Shown: positions 14,200-23,458 of the stretch, piece after piece
Numbering within the stretch: position 1 is the first letter of the stretch
How the letters are laid out: each line of letters begins with the position of its first letter
The notes under the pieces: model-generated
Told to the model about the DNA's origin: nothing
The model's database searches: none
The model's input: only the letters and a program-made list of their open reading frames with translations
Origin: Streptomyces sp. CBMA29
GTDB lineage: Bacteria; Actinomycetota; Actinomycetes; Streptomycetales; Streptomycetaceae
Direction of reading: 5' to 3'
Length of the DNA stretch: 38,439 bases
Assembly (NCBI RefSeq): GCF_014596445.1
Contig: NZ_MECL01000018.1
Location: forward strand, 1-38,439
Position numbers and translations under genes: made by a program

Positions 14200-15972
14200 A
14201 TGAGGGGTGCCGTGAAGCCGCGCCGTGCGGTGCGGTTCGCCGCTGTCGCCGCGGCGGCGCTCCTGGCCGGACTGCTGCCAGGACCCGACTCCGCGGCCAG
14301 CGGCCCGGACGGCAAGGTGACCCTCGGATACACGTGCGGCTTCCCCGCCGGTACGGGCGCGGACGGCTCCGGCGGCACCGACAAGCCCGTCGTCCAGGAC
14401 GTCACCGTCGCGCTGGTGCAGAACTACCCGGACACCGCCGTGGTCGCAAAGCCCATCCAGCCCGGCGACCTGACGGCGACGGTCACCATGCCGCGGGCCG
14501 GCGCCGAGGCGCTGCTGCCCGCCGGCGCCACCGCGCTGACCGGCGCCGCGAGCCTCACCGCCCATGTCGCGCAGGGCACTTCGCGAGCGGACGCCGTATG
14601 GCCGGGGCTGACCGCCCCCTCGACACCGCTCAAGGGCGACGGGGACCTGGTGCTCACCTTCGGCGGCGCGGTGCCGCCGCTGACGGTCACCGCGTCCGGC
14701 GAAGTGCGCTTCACCGCAGGGGAGTTGGACCTCAAGCTCAGCCCCGTGACCGCCCCTGCGTCCGCACCGCCCGACTCCCCGAGCGCGGGGACCGACAGTG
14801 CGACCGGCAGCGGCACCGACAGCGCGACCGGCACCGGCAGTGCGACCGGCACGGCCGCGGACTCCGCCGGTACGGGACCGGCCGCCGAGGACGCCGCCGA
14901 CATCATCGGCACCTGCGCCCCCAAGCCCGGCCAGGCCGACCTCCTCGGCGCCGTCTCCGTCCCCGGCGCCCCCGGCGGCTCCTCGGGACCCGGCCACGCC
15001 ACCGCGCCCGGCGGCTCCTCGGCCGCCGCCCCCACCGCAGGCACCGGCTCCCACGCGGGCGTCGGCGCGACCGGCAAGGGCGCGGGCGACGGCGCCCCCG
15101 ACACCGCCCGGTCCGGCGACCGCAACACCATCACGCTGGCCTCGCCCCCGCACTCCGGCGTGCACGACTGCGAGGACCCGCCCGAGGGCGACACGGACCC
15201 CGCGGTCATGGCCTCGATACCCCGGCCGTCCAACGCCACCCGCACCCCGGGCCCCGGCGACCCGCCGTTCCCCCCGTACTCCCAGTGCGGTTACGTCACC
15301 GGCTACTCCAACGTCTTCAAGCTCAAGGGCGCCGCGGTCATCAACGACCTGACCAAGAAGCCGACCCGCGTCACGGTCGTGCAGAAAAGCCTGTGGACGG
15401 AGTTCACCGACCCCGACCCGCTCAAGCAGTACTTCGAGATCGACTCGATCGCGAAACTGGCCCTGCCGCCGTCCGACACCACCTTCCTGACCTTCGGGTT
15501 CGTGCCGGTCACCGCCCGGATGGAACTGCTCCCCAAGGGCCTGATGACCGTCGTCACGGTCGGCACCAGCAACCTCGGCACGATCACCACCAGCACCATC
15601 TACGGCAAACAGGAACTGCGGCTGTCCGACGTCAAGGTCAACGGCGTACCGCTGGACGTCGGCGCAGGCTGCCGCGCCTCCGCGCCGCTGGACATCAAAC
15701 TCGTCGGCTACGACCGCAGTTCACTGACCGGCCGCCCTACCGGACCCACGGACTACGGAGTGCAGGACGGCGGGCCGCTGGCCCAGGACGACCTCTACAT
15801 TCCGCCGTTCACCGGCTGCGGCAGCCACGGAGAGAACCTGAATTCCCTCTTCACCTCGGCGATATCGGGGCACGGCAATTCACTGAATCTCATCCAGGGA
15901 CCGCTGTGCGTGCCCATCGCGGCCTCGGGATGCGATCCGGAGATCGCCTTTCCCGAACCGCCCCACCACTGA
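14200..15972 (+). CDS. Large secreted DUF6801-like protein, first gene of Mce operon
   Basis: Secreted protein of 590 residues with unknown activity. After a signal peptide (to about A32) comes an N-terminal beta-rich domain of about 150 residues (KVTLGYTCGFPAGTG to FTAGELDLKLSPV), resembling DUF6801 as I remember it. Next is a long Ser/Thr/Gly/Ala linker with tandem 24-base repeats (14791-14838). A C-terminal Cys-containing domain of about 260 residues follows (from HDCEDPP; then YSQCGYVTGYSNVFKLKG, GAGCRASAP, FTGCGSHGENLN, GPLCVPIAASGCDP). No C-terminal anchor is visible. The ATG at 14200 has GAGGAG seven bases upstream; an earlier ATG at 14161 lacks one. The next gene, mceG, begins 18 bases downstream, so this product should be made in step with the Mce transporter and act outside the membrane with it. 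Confidence 0.85.
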   Translation: MRGAVKPRRAVRFAAVAAAALLAGLLPGPDSAASGPDGKVTLGYTCGFPAGTGADGSGGTDKPVVQDVTVALVQNYPDTAVVAKPIQPGDLTATVTMPRAGAEALLPAGATALTGAASLTAHVAQGTSRADAVWPGLTAPSTPLKGDGDLVLTFGGAVPPLTVTASGEVRFTAGELDLKLSPVTAPASAPPDSPSAGTDSATGSGTDSATGTGSATGTAADSAGTGPAAEDAADIIGTCAPKPGQADLLGAVSVPGAPGGSSGPGHATAPGGSSAAAPTAGTGSHAGVGATGKGAGDGAPDTARSGDRNTITLASPPHSGVHDCEDPPEGDTDPAVMASIPRPSNATRTPGPGDPPFPPYSQCGYVTGYSNVFKLKGAAVINDLTKKPTRVTVVQKSLWTEFTDPDPLKQYFEIDSIAKLALPPSDTTFLTFGFVPVTARMELLPKGLMTVVTVGTSNLGTITTSTIYGKQELRLSDVKVNGVPLDVGAGCRASAPLDIKLVGYDRSSLTGRPTGPTDYGVQDGGPLAQDDLYIPPFTGCGSHGENLNSLFTSAISGHGNSLNLIQGPLCVPIAASGCDPEIAFPEPPHH

Positions 15973-15990
15973 TCAGCTCCGGGAGGTGCA

Positions 15991-16971
15991 ATGGGAATCG
16001 AAGTGATCGTCGAAGGACTCACCAAGTCCTTTGGTACGCAGAACGTCTGGCAGGACGTCACGCTCACACTGCCGCCCGGTGAAGTCAGCGTGATGCTCGG
16101 CCCTTCCGGAACCGGCAAGACGGTATTCCTGAAATCGCTCATCGGCCTGCTCAAGCCGGAACGCGGCCGGGTGCTCGTCGGCGGCGTCGACATGGTGAAC
16201 AGCCCGGAGCGCGACATCTACGAGGCGCGCAAGATGTTCGGCCTGATGTTCCAGGACGGCGCGCTCTTCGGGTCGATGAACCTCTTCGACAACATCGCCT
16301 TCCCGCTGCGCGAGCACACCAGGAAAAAAGAGGCCGAGATCCGCCGCATCGTCATGGAGCGGGTCGACATGGTCGGCCTCCTCGGCGCCGAGGGCAAACT
16401 CCCGGGCGAGATATCCGGCGGCATGCGCAAACGCGCGGGACTCGCCCGCGCCCTGGTGCTCGACCCGCAGATCATCCTGTGCGACGAACCCGACTCCGGC
16501 CTCGACCCGGTCCGCACCTCGTTCATCTCGCAGCTCCTCATCGACCTCAACGCGCAGATCGACGCGACGATGCTGATCGTCACCCACAACCTCGACATCG
16601 CCTCGACCGTGCCCGACAACATGGGCATGCTCTTCCGCCGCGAACTGGTCGCCTTCGGCCCCCGCGAGCTGCTGCTCACCAGCGACGAGCCGGTCGTACG
16701 GCAGTTCCTCAGCGGGCGCCGCGACGGACCGATCGGGATGTCGGAGGAGAAGGACGAAGCGGCCCTGGCCCGCGAGCAGTTGAACGGCCGCGAGCTGCCG
16801 GCGGCCCCGCGCCGCGTCGCGCCGCAGCTCGAACCGTCACCAGGACTGCCGCCCCGGCAGGCGGTCCAGCGCCGCAGGGCCCGCGTCCTGGCCATGTGGG
16901 ACCAGCTCCCGGCCGCGACCCGCGAAGCCGTACAGGCCGGACTCGTCCCCGCCCAGGGGGAGTCCGCGTGA
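15991..16971 (+). CDS. mceG: Mce-system ABC ATPase (MceG/Mkl)
   Basis: Cytoplasmic ATPase that powers the YrbE permeases in Mce lipid import. The 326-residue protein shows Walker A GPSGTGKT (37-44), Q-loop Q88, signature SGGMR (142-146) and Walker B IILCDE (161-166). The CDEPDSGLDP wording around Walker B is characteristic of MceG/MlaF-type ATPases. A C-terminal extension of about 75 residues (from EKDEAALAREQ) is found in actinobacterial MceG and is probably regulatory. The start ATG follows GGGAGGTG. The stop overlaps the next start as GTGA. In mycobacteria one unlinked mceG serves several mce loci; here it is inside the operon. Confidence 0.94.
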   Translation: MGIEVIVEGLTKSFGTQNVWQDVTLTLPPGEVSVMLGPSGTGKTVFLKSLIGLLKPERGRVLVGGVDMVNSPERDIYEARKMFGLMFQDGALFGSMNLFDNIAFPLREHTRKKEAEIRRIVMERVDMVGLLGAEGKLPGEISGGMRKRAGLARALVLDPQIILCDEPDSGLDPVRTSFISQLLIDLNAQIDATMLIVTHNLDIASTVPDNMGMLFRRELVAFGPRELLLTSDEPVVRQFLSGRRDGPIGMSEEKDEAALAREQLNGRELPAAPRRVAPQLEPSPGLPPRQAVQRRRARVLAMWDQLPAATREAVQAGLVPAQGESA

Positions 16972-17819
16972 CCGCGCCCGTACGGGTCCCCGGACCGGGA
17001 CCCGAGCCGACCCCGCCGCGCCCCGAACGCGTCACCGTGCCGCGCCGCCCGATCCCCGGCACCGGCGCGCTGCGCGAGACCGGGCAGCTCATGACGCTCG
17101 CCGCCACCACCGTGCGCGACACCTTCCGCAGGCCGTTCCAGATGCGCGAACTCATCGAGCAGTTCTGGTTCGTGGCCAGCGTGACGATCCTGCCCGCCGC
17201 CCTGGTCTCGATCCCCTTCGGCGCCGTCATCGCCCTGCAAGTCGGCTCACTCGCACAGCAGTTGGGCGCCCAGTCCTTCACCGGCGGCGCCAGCGTGCTG
17301 GCCGTCATCCAGCAGGCGAGCCCGCTGATCGTCGCGCTGCTCATCGCGGGCGCGGGCGGCAGCGCCATCTGCGCCGACCTCGGCTCGCGCAAGATCCGCG
17401 AGGAACTGGACGCGATGGAGGTGATGGGCGTCTCCCCGGTGCAGCGGCTGATCGTGCCGCGCGTCCTGGCGACGATGCTCGTCGCCGTCTTCCTCAACGG
17501 CCTGGTCTCGGTCGTCGGCACCGCGGGCGGCTACTTCTTCAACGTCATCGTCCAGCACGGCACCCCCGGCGCGTACCTGTCCAGCTTCTCCGCGCTCGCC
17601 CAGCTCCCCGACCTGTACATCAGCGAGATCAAGGCCGTGATCTTCGGCTTCATCGCGGGCATCGTCGCCGCCTACCGCGGCCTGCACCCCAAAGGCGGCC
17701 CCAAGGGCGTCGGCGACGCGGTCAACCAGTCCGTCGTCATCACCTTCCTGCTGCTGTTCCTGGTGAACGTCGTCCTGACCGCGATCTACCTCCAGCTCGT
17801 CCCGCAGAAGGGAGCCTGA
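16968..17819 (+). CDS. YrbE/MlaE-family permease, first copy (YrbEA)
   Basis: Inner-membrane permease subunit of the Mce transporter. The 283-residue protein has a proline/arginine-rich cytosolic start of about 40 residues, an amphipathic segment, and five to six membrane helices of the MlaE fold (ILPAALVSIPFGAVIAL; PLIVALLIAGAGGSAICADLG; RVLATMLVAVFLNGLVSVVG; AVIFGFIAGIVAAY; VITFLLLFLVNVVLTAIYLQL). The loop GSRKIREELDAMEVMGVSPVQRLIVPR is the conserved ATPase-contact region. The GTG at 16968 overlaps the mceG stop by four bases with GGGGGAG upstream. The second permease starts 3 bases after its stop, as expected for a YrbEA-YrbEB heterodimer. Confidence 0.93.
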   Translation: MTAPVRVPGPGPEPTPPRPERVTVPRRPIPGTGALRETGQLMTLAATTVRDTFRRPFQMRELIEQFWFVASVTILPAALVSIPFGAVIALQVGSLAQQLGAQSFTGGASVLAVIQQASPLIVALLIAGAGGSAICADLGSRKIREELDAMEVMGVSPVQRLIVPRVLATMLVAVFLNGLVSVVGTAGGYFFNVIVQHGTPGAYLSSFSALAQLPDLYISEIKAVIFGFIAGIVAAYRGLHPKGGPKGVGDAVNQSVVITFLLLFLVNVVLTAIYLQLVPQKGA

Positions 17820-17822
17820 GCG

Positions 17823-18704
17823 ATGGCGCTCCTGGACAAGGACACCCCGCAGGCCGAGCCGCCGCCCGAAGGGCCACGGCCGCGCCGGCGCCCGAACACC
17901 GGCCGCTGGCTGCACTGGCTGGACGAGACCGGCGACCACTTCGTCTTCCACATCACCGCCGTGCTGTGGATCCCGCGCACCCTGCGCCGCTACCTCAAAG
18001 AGGTCCAACGCCTGCTCGCCGAGGTCGTGTTCGGCAGCGGCGGCCTCGGCGTCATCGGCGGCACCGTCGGCGTGATGATCGGCATGACGCTGGCCACCGG
18101 CACCGTCGTCGGCCTCCAGGGCTACGCGGCGATGAACCAGCTCGGCACCGCCGCGTTCACCGGCTTCATCTCCGCCTACTTCAACACCCGCGAGATCGCC
18201 CCGCTCGTCGCGGGCCTGGCCCTGTCGGCCACCGTCGGCGCCGGATTCACCGCCCAGCTCGGCGCGATGCGGATCAACGAGGAGATCGACGCGCTGGAGG
18301 GCATGGGCCTGCGCAGCGTGCCGTACCTGGTCACCACCCGGATCATCGCCGGGGTCGTCGCCATCGTCCCGCTCTACGGCATCGGCCTGCTCAGCAGCTA
18401 CGTCGCCTCCCGGATGGTCACCGTCATGTTCAACGGCCAGTCCGCGGGCACCTACGACCACTACTTCAACCTCTTCCTGTCCCCGCAGGACGTCCTGCTC
18501 TCCGGACTGAAAGTGCTGATCTTCAGCGTCATCGTGATCCTCGCCCACTGCTACTACGGGTTCACCGCCAAGGGCGGCCCCGCGGGCGTCGGCATCGCCG
18601 TCGGCCGCTCGGTGCGCAACGCCATCGTGATCATCTCGATCACCGACTTCTTCCTCAGCCTGGCGATCTGGGGCGCCACCACGACGGTGCGGGTGGCGGG
18701 ATGA
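17823..18704 (+). CDS. YrbE/MlaE-family permease, second copy (YrbEB)
   Basis: Partner permease of the Mce transporter, 293 residues. After a polar Pro/Arg-rich N-terminus, the MlaE fold is seen as VIGGTVGVMIGMTLATGTVVGL, EIAPLVAGLALSATVGAGFTAQLGAM, the contact loop RINEEIDALEGMGLRSVPYLVTTRII, VVAIVPLYGIGLLSSYV, and the last helices around VLIFSVIVILAHCYYGFTAKGGP. It is related to the preceding gene but clearly diverged. The ATG at 17823 lies 3 bases after the YrbEA stop with GGGAG upstream. Its own stop overlaps the mceA start as ATGA. Confidence 0.93.
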   Translation: MALLDKDTPQAEPPPEGPRPRRRPNTGRWLHWLDETGDHFVFHITAVLWIPRTLRRYLKEVQRLLAEVVFGSGGLGVIGGTVGVMIGMTLATGTVVGLQGYAAMNQLGTAAFTGFISAYFNTREIAPLVAGLALSATVGAGFTAQLGAMRINEEIDALEGMGLRSVPYLVTTRIIAGVVAIVPLYGIGLLSSYVASRMVTVMFNGQSAGTYDHYFNLFLSPQDVLLSGLKVLIFSVIVILAHCYYGFTAKGGPAGVGIAVGRSVRNAIVIISITDFFLSLAIWGATTTVRVAG

Positions 18705-20062
18705 CCACCACCGACACCCGTCCCGCCGGAGCGCCCCCCGCCCCGCGCCGCCGCCCGACCGGCGCCGCCACCGCCCGCCGCAGGACCGCGGGCATCGTCT
18801 TCCTGCTGGTCCCCGCGCTGCTGGCCTGGCTCGCGGTCGCCGTCTACGACAAGACGTTCAGCGACACCGCGACCGTCCACCTGGAGACCGGCACCGTCGG
18901 CAACGAGATGCACCAGGGCGCCGACGTGAAACTGCGCGGAGTCGTCGTCGGCCGGGTCGCCTCGATCAGCGCCGACGGCGACGGCGCCCGGCTCAACCTC
19001 GCCATCGACCCCGGCCAGCTGGGGCGCATCCCCGCGGACGTCACCGCGCAGATGCTGCCCACCACGCTGTTCGGCGAACGCTTCGTGGCCCTCGTGCCCC
19101 CCGCGGGCACCGACACCGCCGGCGGCGGCCCCACCCTCGCCGCCGACAGCACCATCGCCCAGGACCGCTCCAGCGACGCCATCGAGCTCCAGCAGGTACT
19201 CGACAACGTGCTGCCGCTGCTCACCGCCGTCCAGCCGCAGAAGCTCGCCGCGACCCTCAACGCCGTCGCGACCGCGCTCGACGGCCGCGGCACCCAGCTC
19301 GGCACCACCCTCGTCCAGCTCGACCGCTACCTGACCAAGCTCAACCCCGAACTGCCCGTGCTGAACGACGACATCAAGCAGCTCGTCACCGTCAGCCACG
19401 TCTACAACGCCGCCGCGCCCGACATCGTGCAGGCCCTCACCGACTTCACCAGGACCAGCGGCACCATCGCCGAGGAACAGGCCAACCTCAACAGCGTGTA
19501 CGGCAGCGCCACCACCACCGCGCAGGACCTGACGACGTATCTGCGGCAGAACAAGGACACCATCATCCGGCTGTCCGCCGACAGCCGCGGCACCCTCGGG
19601 CTGCTCGCGAAGTACTCCCCGTCCTTCCCCTGCACGCTGCGCACCCTGGCCGCCTTCGTCCCCGTCATGGACAAGGCCCTCGGCAAGGGCACCCACGAGC
19701 CGGGCCTGCACGTCGATCTCACCAGCGTGCCGTCGCGCGGCAAGTACGTACCGGGCAAGGACACCCCGGTGTACGACGCGAGCGGCGGCCCGCAGTGCTA
19801 CCCGGTCCCGTACACCGGCAGCGGCGGCGCACCGGCCGCGACGCACTCCACGAAGTCCGCGACCTCACCGGCCTCGCCGACCTCCGCGGCCCCCACGTCC
19901 ACCGTCACCACCACCGACTCCCCGGCCAACTCCCCGCAGGAGAACGAGCTGATCAACGAACTCCTCGCGCCGGGCATCGGCACCGACCCCGGCTCGCTCC
20001 CCGACTGGAGCAGCCTGCTGACCGGTCCCGTCTACCGAGGGGCGGAGGTGACCGTGCAGTGA
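18701..20062 (+). CDS. mceA: Mce-family protein MceA
   Basis: Membrane-anchored extracellular subunit of the hexameric Mce tube that guides lipid to the permeases. The 453-residue protein has a short Arg-rich cytosolic tail and a single anchor helix (31-49). The MCE/MlaD domain follows (about 55-135; VKLRGVVVGRVASI, TLFGERFVALVPP), then the long helical Mce region to about 340 (ELQQVLDNVLPLLTAVQPQKLAATLNAV). The C-terminus is a Ser/Thr/Pro-rich tail of about 100 residues. GERF with a following hydrophobic run is the MceA form of the pore-lining motif. The ATG is coupled to yrbEB by a 4-base overlap and to mceB by GTGA. Confidence 0.93.
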   Translation: MTTTDTRPAGAPPAPRRRPTGAATARRRTAGIVFLLVPALLAWLAVAVYDKTFSDTATVHLETGTVGNEMHQGADVKLRGVVVGRVASISADGDGARLNLAIDPGQLGRIPADVTAQMLPTTLFGERFVALVPPAGTDTAGGGPTLAADSTIAQDRSSDAIELQQVLDNVLPLLTAVQPQKLAATLNAVATALDGRGTQLGTTLVQLDRYLTKLNPELPVLNDDIKQLVTVSHVYNAAAPDIVQALTDFTRTSGTIAEEQANLNSVYGSATTTAQDLTTYLRQNKDTIIRLSADSRGTLGLLAKYSPSFPCTLRTLAAFVPVMDKALGKGTHEPGLHVDLTSVPSRGKYVPGKDTPVYDASGGPQCYPVPYTGSGGAPAATHSTKSATSPASPTSAAPTSTVTTTDSPANSPQENELINELLAPGIGTDPGSLPDWSSLLTGPVYRGAEVTVQ

Positions 20063-21093
20063 AGCGCCGCAGCCTCGTCGGACCGATCGTCAAGTCGCTG
20101 ATCTTCATCCTGGTCACCGCGCTGGCCACCACCGTGCTCGCGGTGAGCATCGCGGGCGGCTCCGACGTCGGCGACACCTCCGGGTACAACGCCCGGTTCA
20201 CCGACACCACCGGCCTCACCTCGGGCGACAGCGTCCGAATCGCCGGGGTGAAGGTCGGCCAGGTCGACTCGATCAAGGTCGTCGACCACCGCGTCGCGCA
20301 GGTGCACTTCTCCGTGCAGCGCGCCCGGCGACTGCCCGGCTCGGCGACCGCCACCATCAAGTACCTCAACATGGTCGGCCAGCGGTACATCGACCTCCAG
20401 CAGGGCACGGGACCGGTCGGCCAGGTGCTCGCCCCCGGCGACACCATCCCGCTCCAGCGCACCACCCCGGCCCTCGACCTCACCCAGCTCTTCAACGGCT
20501 TCCAGCCGCTGTTCCAGGGCCTGTCGCCCAAGGACGTCAACCAGCTCGCGGGCGAGATCGTCCAGGTGCTCCAGGGCGAGGGCGGCACCGTCGACAGCCT
20601 GATCAGCAACGTCGGTTCGCTGACCACGACGCTCGCCGCCAAGGACAAGGTGATCGGCCAGGTCGTCGACAACCTCAACTCGGTGCTCACCACGGTGAAC
20701 ACCCGCGAGGCCGGGTTCAACGACCTGGTGACCTCGCTCCAGCAGCTCGTCAGCGGCTTCGCCTCCGACCGCGAACCGATCGGCCAGTCGATCACCGCGA
20801 TCTCCCAACTCACCACCAGCACCGCAGGGTTGCTCACCGACGGCCGCCAGCCGCTGAAGGACTCCATCGCCCAGCTCGGCCGGCTGTCCACCAACCTCGC
20901 CGACAACACACCGCAGTTGGAGAACTTCCTCACCAAGACCCCGAGCAAGCTCCAGACCATCGGCCGGCTCGCCTCCTACGGCTCCTGGCTCAACCTCTAC
21001 CTCTGCCAGGCCACCGTCGCCGGGGTCACCACCTCCGACGGCAGCAAGCCGCCCACCGGCATAGCGATCACCGAATCGAGGTGCCGGTCATGA
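20059..21093 (+). CDS. mceB: Mce-family protein MceB
   Basis: Second Mce tube subunit, 344 residues, the shortest of the six. It has an anchor helix at about 13-33 (SLIFILVTALATTVLAVSI), an MCE domain at 40-120 (GLTSGDSVRIAGVKVGQVDSIKV, YLNMVGQRYIDLQQG) and a helical region (TTLAAKDKVIGQVVDNLNSVL, LVSGFASDREPIGQSI). It ends in a short Cys-containing tail (YLCQATVAG) without a low-complexity extension. The GTG at 20059 overlaps the mceA stop; GGCGGAGGTG upstream provides the ribosome site. Coupled to mceC by ATGA. Confidence 0.92.
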   Translation: MKRRSLVGPIVKSLIFILVTALATTVLAVSIAGGSDVGDTSGYNARFTDTTGLTSGDSVRIAGVKVGQVDSIKVVDHRVAQVHFSVQRARRLPGSATATIKYLNMVGQRYIDLQQGTGPVGQVLAPGDTIPLQRTTPALDLTQLFNGFQPLFQGLSPKDVNQLAGEIVQVLQGEGGTVDSLISNVGSLTTTLAAKDKVIGQVVDNLNSVLTTVNTREAGFNDLVTSLQQLVSGFASDREPIGQSITAISQLTTSTAGLLTDGRQPLKDSIAQLGRLSTNLADNTPQLENFLTKTPSKLQTIGRLASYGSWLNLYLCQATVAGVTTSDGSKPPTGIAITESRCRS

Positions 21094-22193
21094 ACCGCCC
21101 CCGCATACCGACACCGCGCCTCCCCTTCCGCCTCCCCTTCCGCTTCCGCGACCCCGCGCGCCGGGGCCGCCCCCTCTTCCGGCCGCTGCGCGAACGCAAC
21201 CCCGTCATCGTCGGCACCGTCGGCCTGCTCGTGCTCGCCCTGGCCGGCCTGGTCGCGTACAACGCGGACGCGCTGCCGCTGATCGGCGGCGGCACCACGT
21301 ACAGCGCGAGCTTCACCGAGGCCGCCGGGCTCAAGTCCGGCAACGAGGTGCGGGTCGCGGGCGTCAAGGTCGGCAAGGTCACCGGGGTATCGCTGGACGG
21401 CGCCCAGGTCAAGGTCACCTTCCGCGTCAAGGACACCTGGATCGGCGACGCCAGCACCGCCGCCATCGGCATCAAGACGCTGCTCGGCGAGAAGTACCTG
21501 GCCGTCGACCCGCTCGGCAGCCGCGCGCAGAACCCCGGCCAGCGCATCCCCAGGACCCGCACCACCTCGCCGTACGACGTCACGCAGGCGCTCGACGGCC
21601 TCGGCAACACCCTCGGTTCGATCGACACCACGCAGCTCGCCGCCAGCTTCCAGACCATCTCCGACACCTTCAAGGACACCCCGGCCTCCGTACGCAGCGC
21701 CGCCACCGGCTTGTCGTCGCTGTCGCGGACCATCTCCAGCCGGGACGCCCAGCTCGCCGACCTGCTCGCGGGCAGCAAGCAGCTCACCAAGACCCTCTCC
21801 GACCAGAACAGCCGCTTCCAGACGCTGATCTCGGACGGCAACCTGCTGCTCGGCGAGGTACAGAAGCGCCGCGACGCCATCCACGCGCTGCTCACCGGCA
21901 CCCAGGACCTCGGCACCCAGCTCAACGGCCTGGTCGCCGACAACAACCGGCAGCTCGGCCCGACCCTGAACGCCCTCGACCGGGTCACCGGCGTACTGCT
22001 CGCCAACCAGTCCAGCCTCGACAAGGCGCTCGCCCTGGCCGGGCCCTACTACCGGCTGGTCGGCAACACCCTCGGCAACGGCCGCTGGTTCGACAGCTAT
22101 CTGTGCGGCCTGGTCCCCAAGGATTACCTGCCGGCGGGCACTGAGCCAAAGGACGGGTGCATGCCGCCCAAGGCGACCGGAGGCACGTCATGA
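21090..22193 (+). CDS. mceC: Mce-family protein MceC
   Basis: Third Mce tube subunit, 367 residues. The cytosolic N-terminus is strongly basic with a repeated PFRLPFRFR motif, followed by an anchor helix at 39-57 (VIVGTVGLLVLALAGLVAY). The MCE domain comes next (GLKSGNEVRVAGVKVGKVTGVSL, IKTLLGEKYLAVDPLG), then a helical region (SRDAQLADLLAGSKQLTKTLSDQNSRF). The C-terminus is short (GLVPKDYLPAGTEPKDGCMPPK). I chose the ATG at 21090, which overlaps the mceB stop, over the in-frame GTG at 21081, because the GAGGTG just upstream then serves as ribosome site. Confidence 0.92.
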   Translation: MNRPRIPTPRLPFRLPFRFRDPARRGRPLFRPLRERNPVIVGTVGLLVLALAGLVAYNADALPLIGGGTTYSASFTEAAGLKSGNEVRVAGVKVGKVTGVSLDGAQVKVTFRVKDTWIGDASTAAIGIKTLLGEKYLAVDPLGSRAQNPGQRIPRTRTTSPYDVTQALDGLGNTLGSIDTTQLAASFQTISDTFKDTPASVRSAATGLSSLSRTISSRDAQLADLLAGSKQLTKTLSDQNSRFQTLISDGNLLLGEVQKRRDAIHALLTGTQDLGTQLNGLVADNNRQLGPTLNALDRVTGVLLANQSSLDKALALAGPYYRLVGNTLGNGRWFDSYLCGLVPKDYLPAGTEPKDGCMPPKATGGTS

Positions 22194-23458
22194 GGACCTT
22201 TCGACGGCCGTCGAGCGACGCCGACCGCGCGGGTCCGCACGGCGTGCGACTCCTGCGGCGCACGCGCCAGGACCGGGCCGCCCGGCCGGACCGGTCCGGC
22301 GCAGCCGCCCGGACCGGTCAGCGATGGCGGCCGACCAGGCGCGGCACCGCGATCGGCACCGTGCTGGTGCTTCTCGCGGGTGCGGTGACCGCGGCCGGAT
22401 TCGCCGCGTTCGGCGGCCCCGACGGCACCCGGATCACCGCCTACTTCGACCACGCCGTGGGCGTCTACGCCGGATCGGACCTGCGCGTGCTCGGCGTCAA
22501 GGTCGGCACCGTCGACTCGGTGAAGCCGCAGGGCAAACAGGTCAGGGTCGTGCTGGTCCTCGACCACGGGGTGAAGGTCCCGGCGGGCGCGAGCGCCGTC
22601 GTCGTCGCGCCCAGCGTCGTCGCCGACCGCTACATCCAGCTCACCCCGGCCTACACCGGCGGCCCCCGGATCACCGCGGGCGCCGTCATCCCGGCCACCC
22701 GCACCGCGACCCCCGTCGAGGTCGACCAGCTCTACGAGAGCATCACCCAGCTCAGCGACGCCCTCGGCCCGAACGGCGCCAACGCCACCGGCGCCCTGTC
22801 GAACCTCCTCGACACCGGCGCGAAGAACCTCGACGGCAACGGCAAGGCCATCGGCGACAGCATCGACCAGCTCGGCCAGGCCACCAAGACCCTCAACGGC
22901 CACAGCGACGACCTCTTCGCGACCCTGTCCTACCTCCAGTCCTTCACCACCATGCTGAAGAACAACGACGGCAAGGTACGGGCCGCCACCGACCAACTCT
23001 CCACCGTCAGCGGCTTCCTGGCCGAGGACAAGGAGAACCTGGGCGGCGCGCTGCACCAACTGTCCACCGCGCTCGGCCAGGTGAAGACCTTCATCCAGGA
23101 CAACCGGGCCCGGCTGAAGACCAGCATCGGCAAACTCGCCCCGATCACCCAGACGTTGGTCGACCAGCGCGCCTCACTCGCCGAACTCCTCGACACCGCG
23201 CCGCTGGCCGCCGACAACCTCCTCAACGCCTACGACCCGCAAGCCGGCACCATCGACGGGCGCGCCAACATCAACGAACTGAGCATGGGCGGCGACATCT
23301 CGCCCGCCGCCGCCAAGGACGCCGCCAAGGACGCCGCAAAGGACACGGCCAGGACCGGCGCCGGCTCCGGCTTCACGCCCGCGGCCAAGGACGCCAAGAC
23401 CCTGCCGCTGCCCCTGCCGGCGGTCGGCACCGTCTACACCAAAGGGGCGGCCCGATGA
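22190..23458 (+). CDS. mceD: Mce-family protein MceD
   Basis: Fourth Mce tube subunit, 422 residues. An unusually long Arg-rich cytosolic N-terminus of about 48 residues precedes the anchor helix (AIGTVLVLLAGAVTAAGFAAF). The MCE domain (AGSDLRVLGVKVGTVDSVKP, VVADRYIQLTPAY) and helical region (QLSDALGPNG to LVDQRASLAELLDTAPLAADNLLNAYDPQAGTIDGR) follow. The C-terminal tail carries a tandem AAKD repeat (DNA near 23308-23350) that may extend the tube away from the membrane. It is coupled on both sides by ATGA overlaps. Confidence 0.92.
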   Translation: MRTFRRPSSDADRAGPHGVRLLRRTRQDRAARPDRSGAAARTGQRWRPTRRGTAIGTVLVLLAGAVTAAGFAAFGGPDGTRITAYFDHAVGVYAGSDLRVLGVKVGTVDSVKPQGKQVRVVLVLDHGVKVPAGASAVVVAPSVVADRYIQLTPAYTGGPRITAGAVIPATRTATPVEVDQLYESITQLSDALGPNGANATGALSNLLDTGAKNLDGNGKAIGDSIDQLGQATKTLNGHSDDLFATLSYLQSFTTMLKNNDGKVRAATDQLSTVSGFLAEDKENLGGALHQLSTALGQVKTFIQDNRARLKTSIGKLAPITQTLVDQRASLAELLDTAPLAADNLLNAYDPQAGTIDGRANINELSMGGDISPAAAKDAAKDAAKDTARTGAGSGFTPAAKDAKTLPLPLPAVGTVYTKGAAR

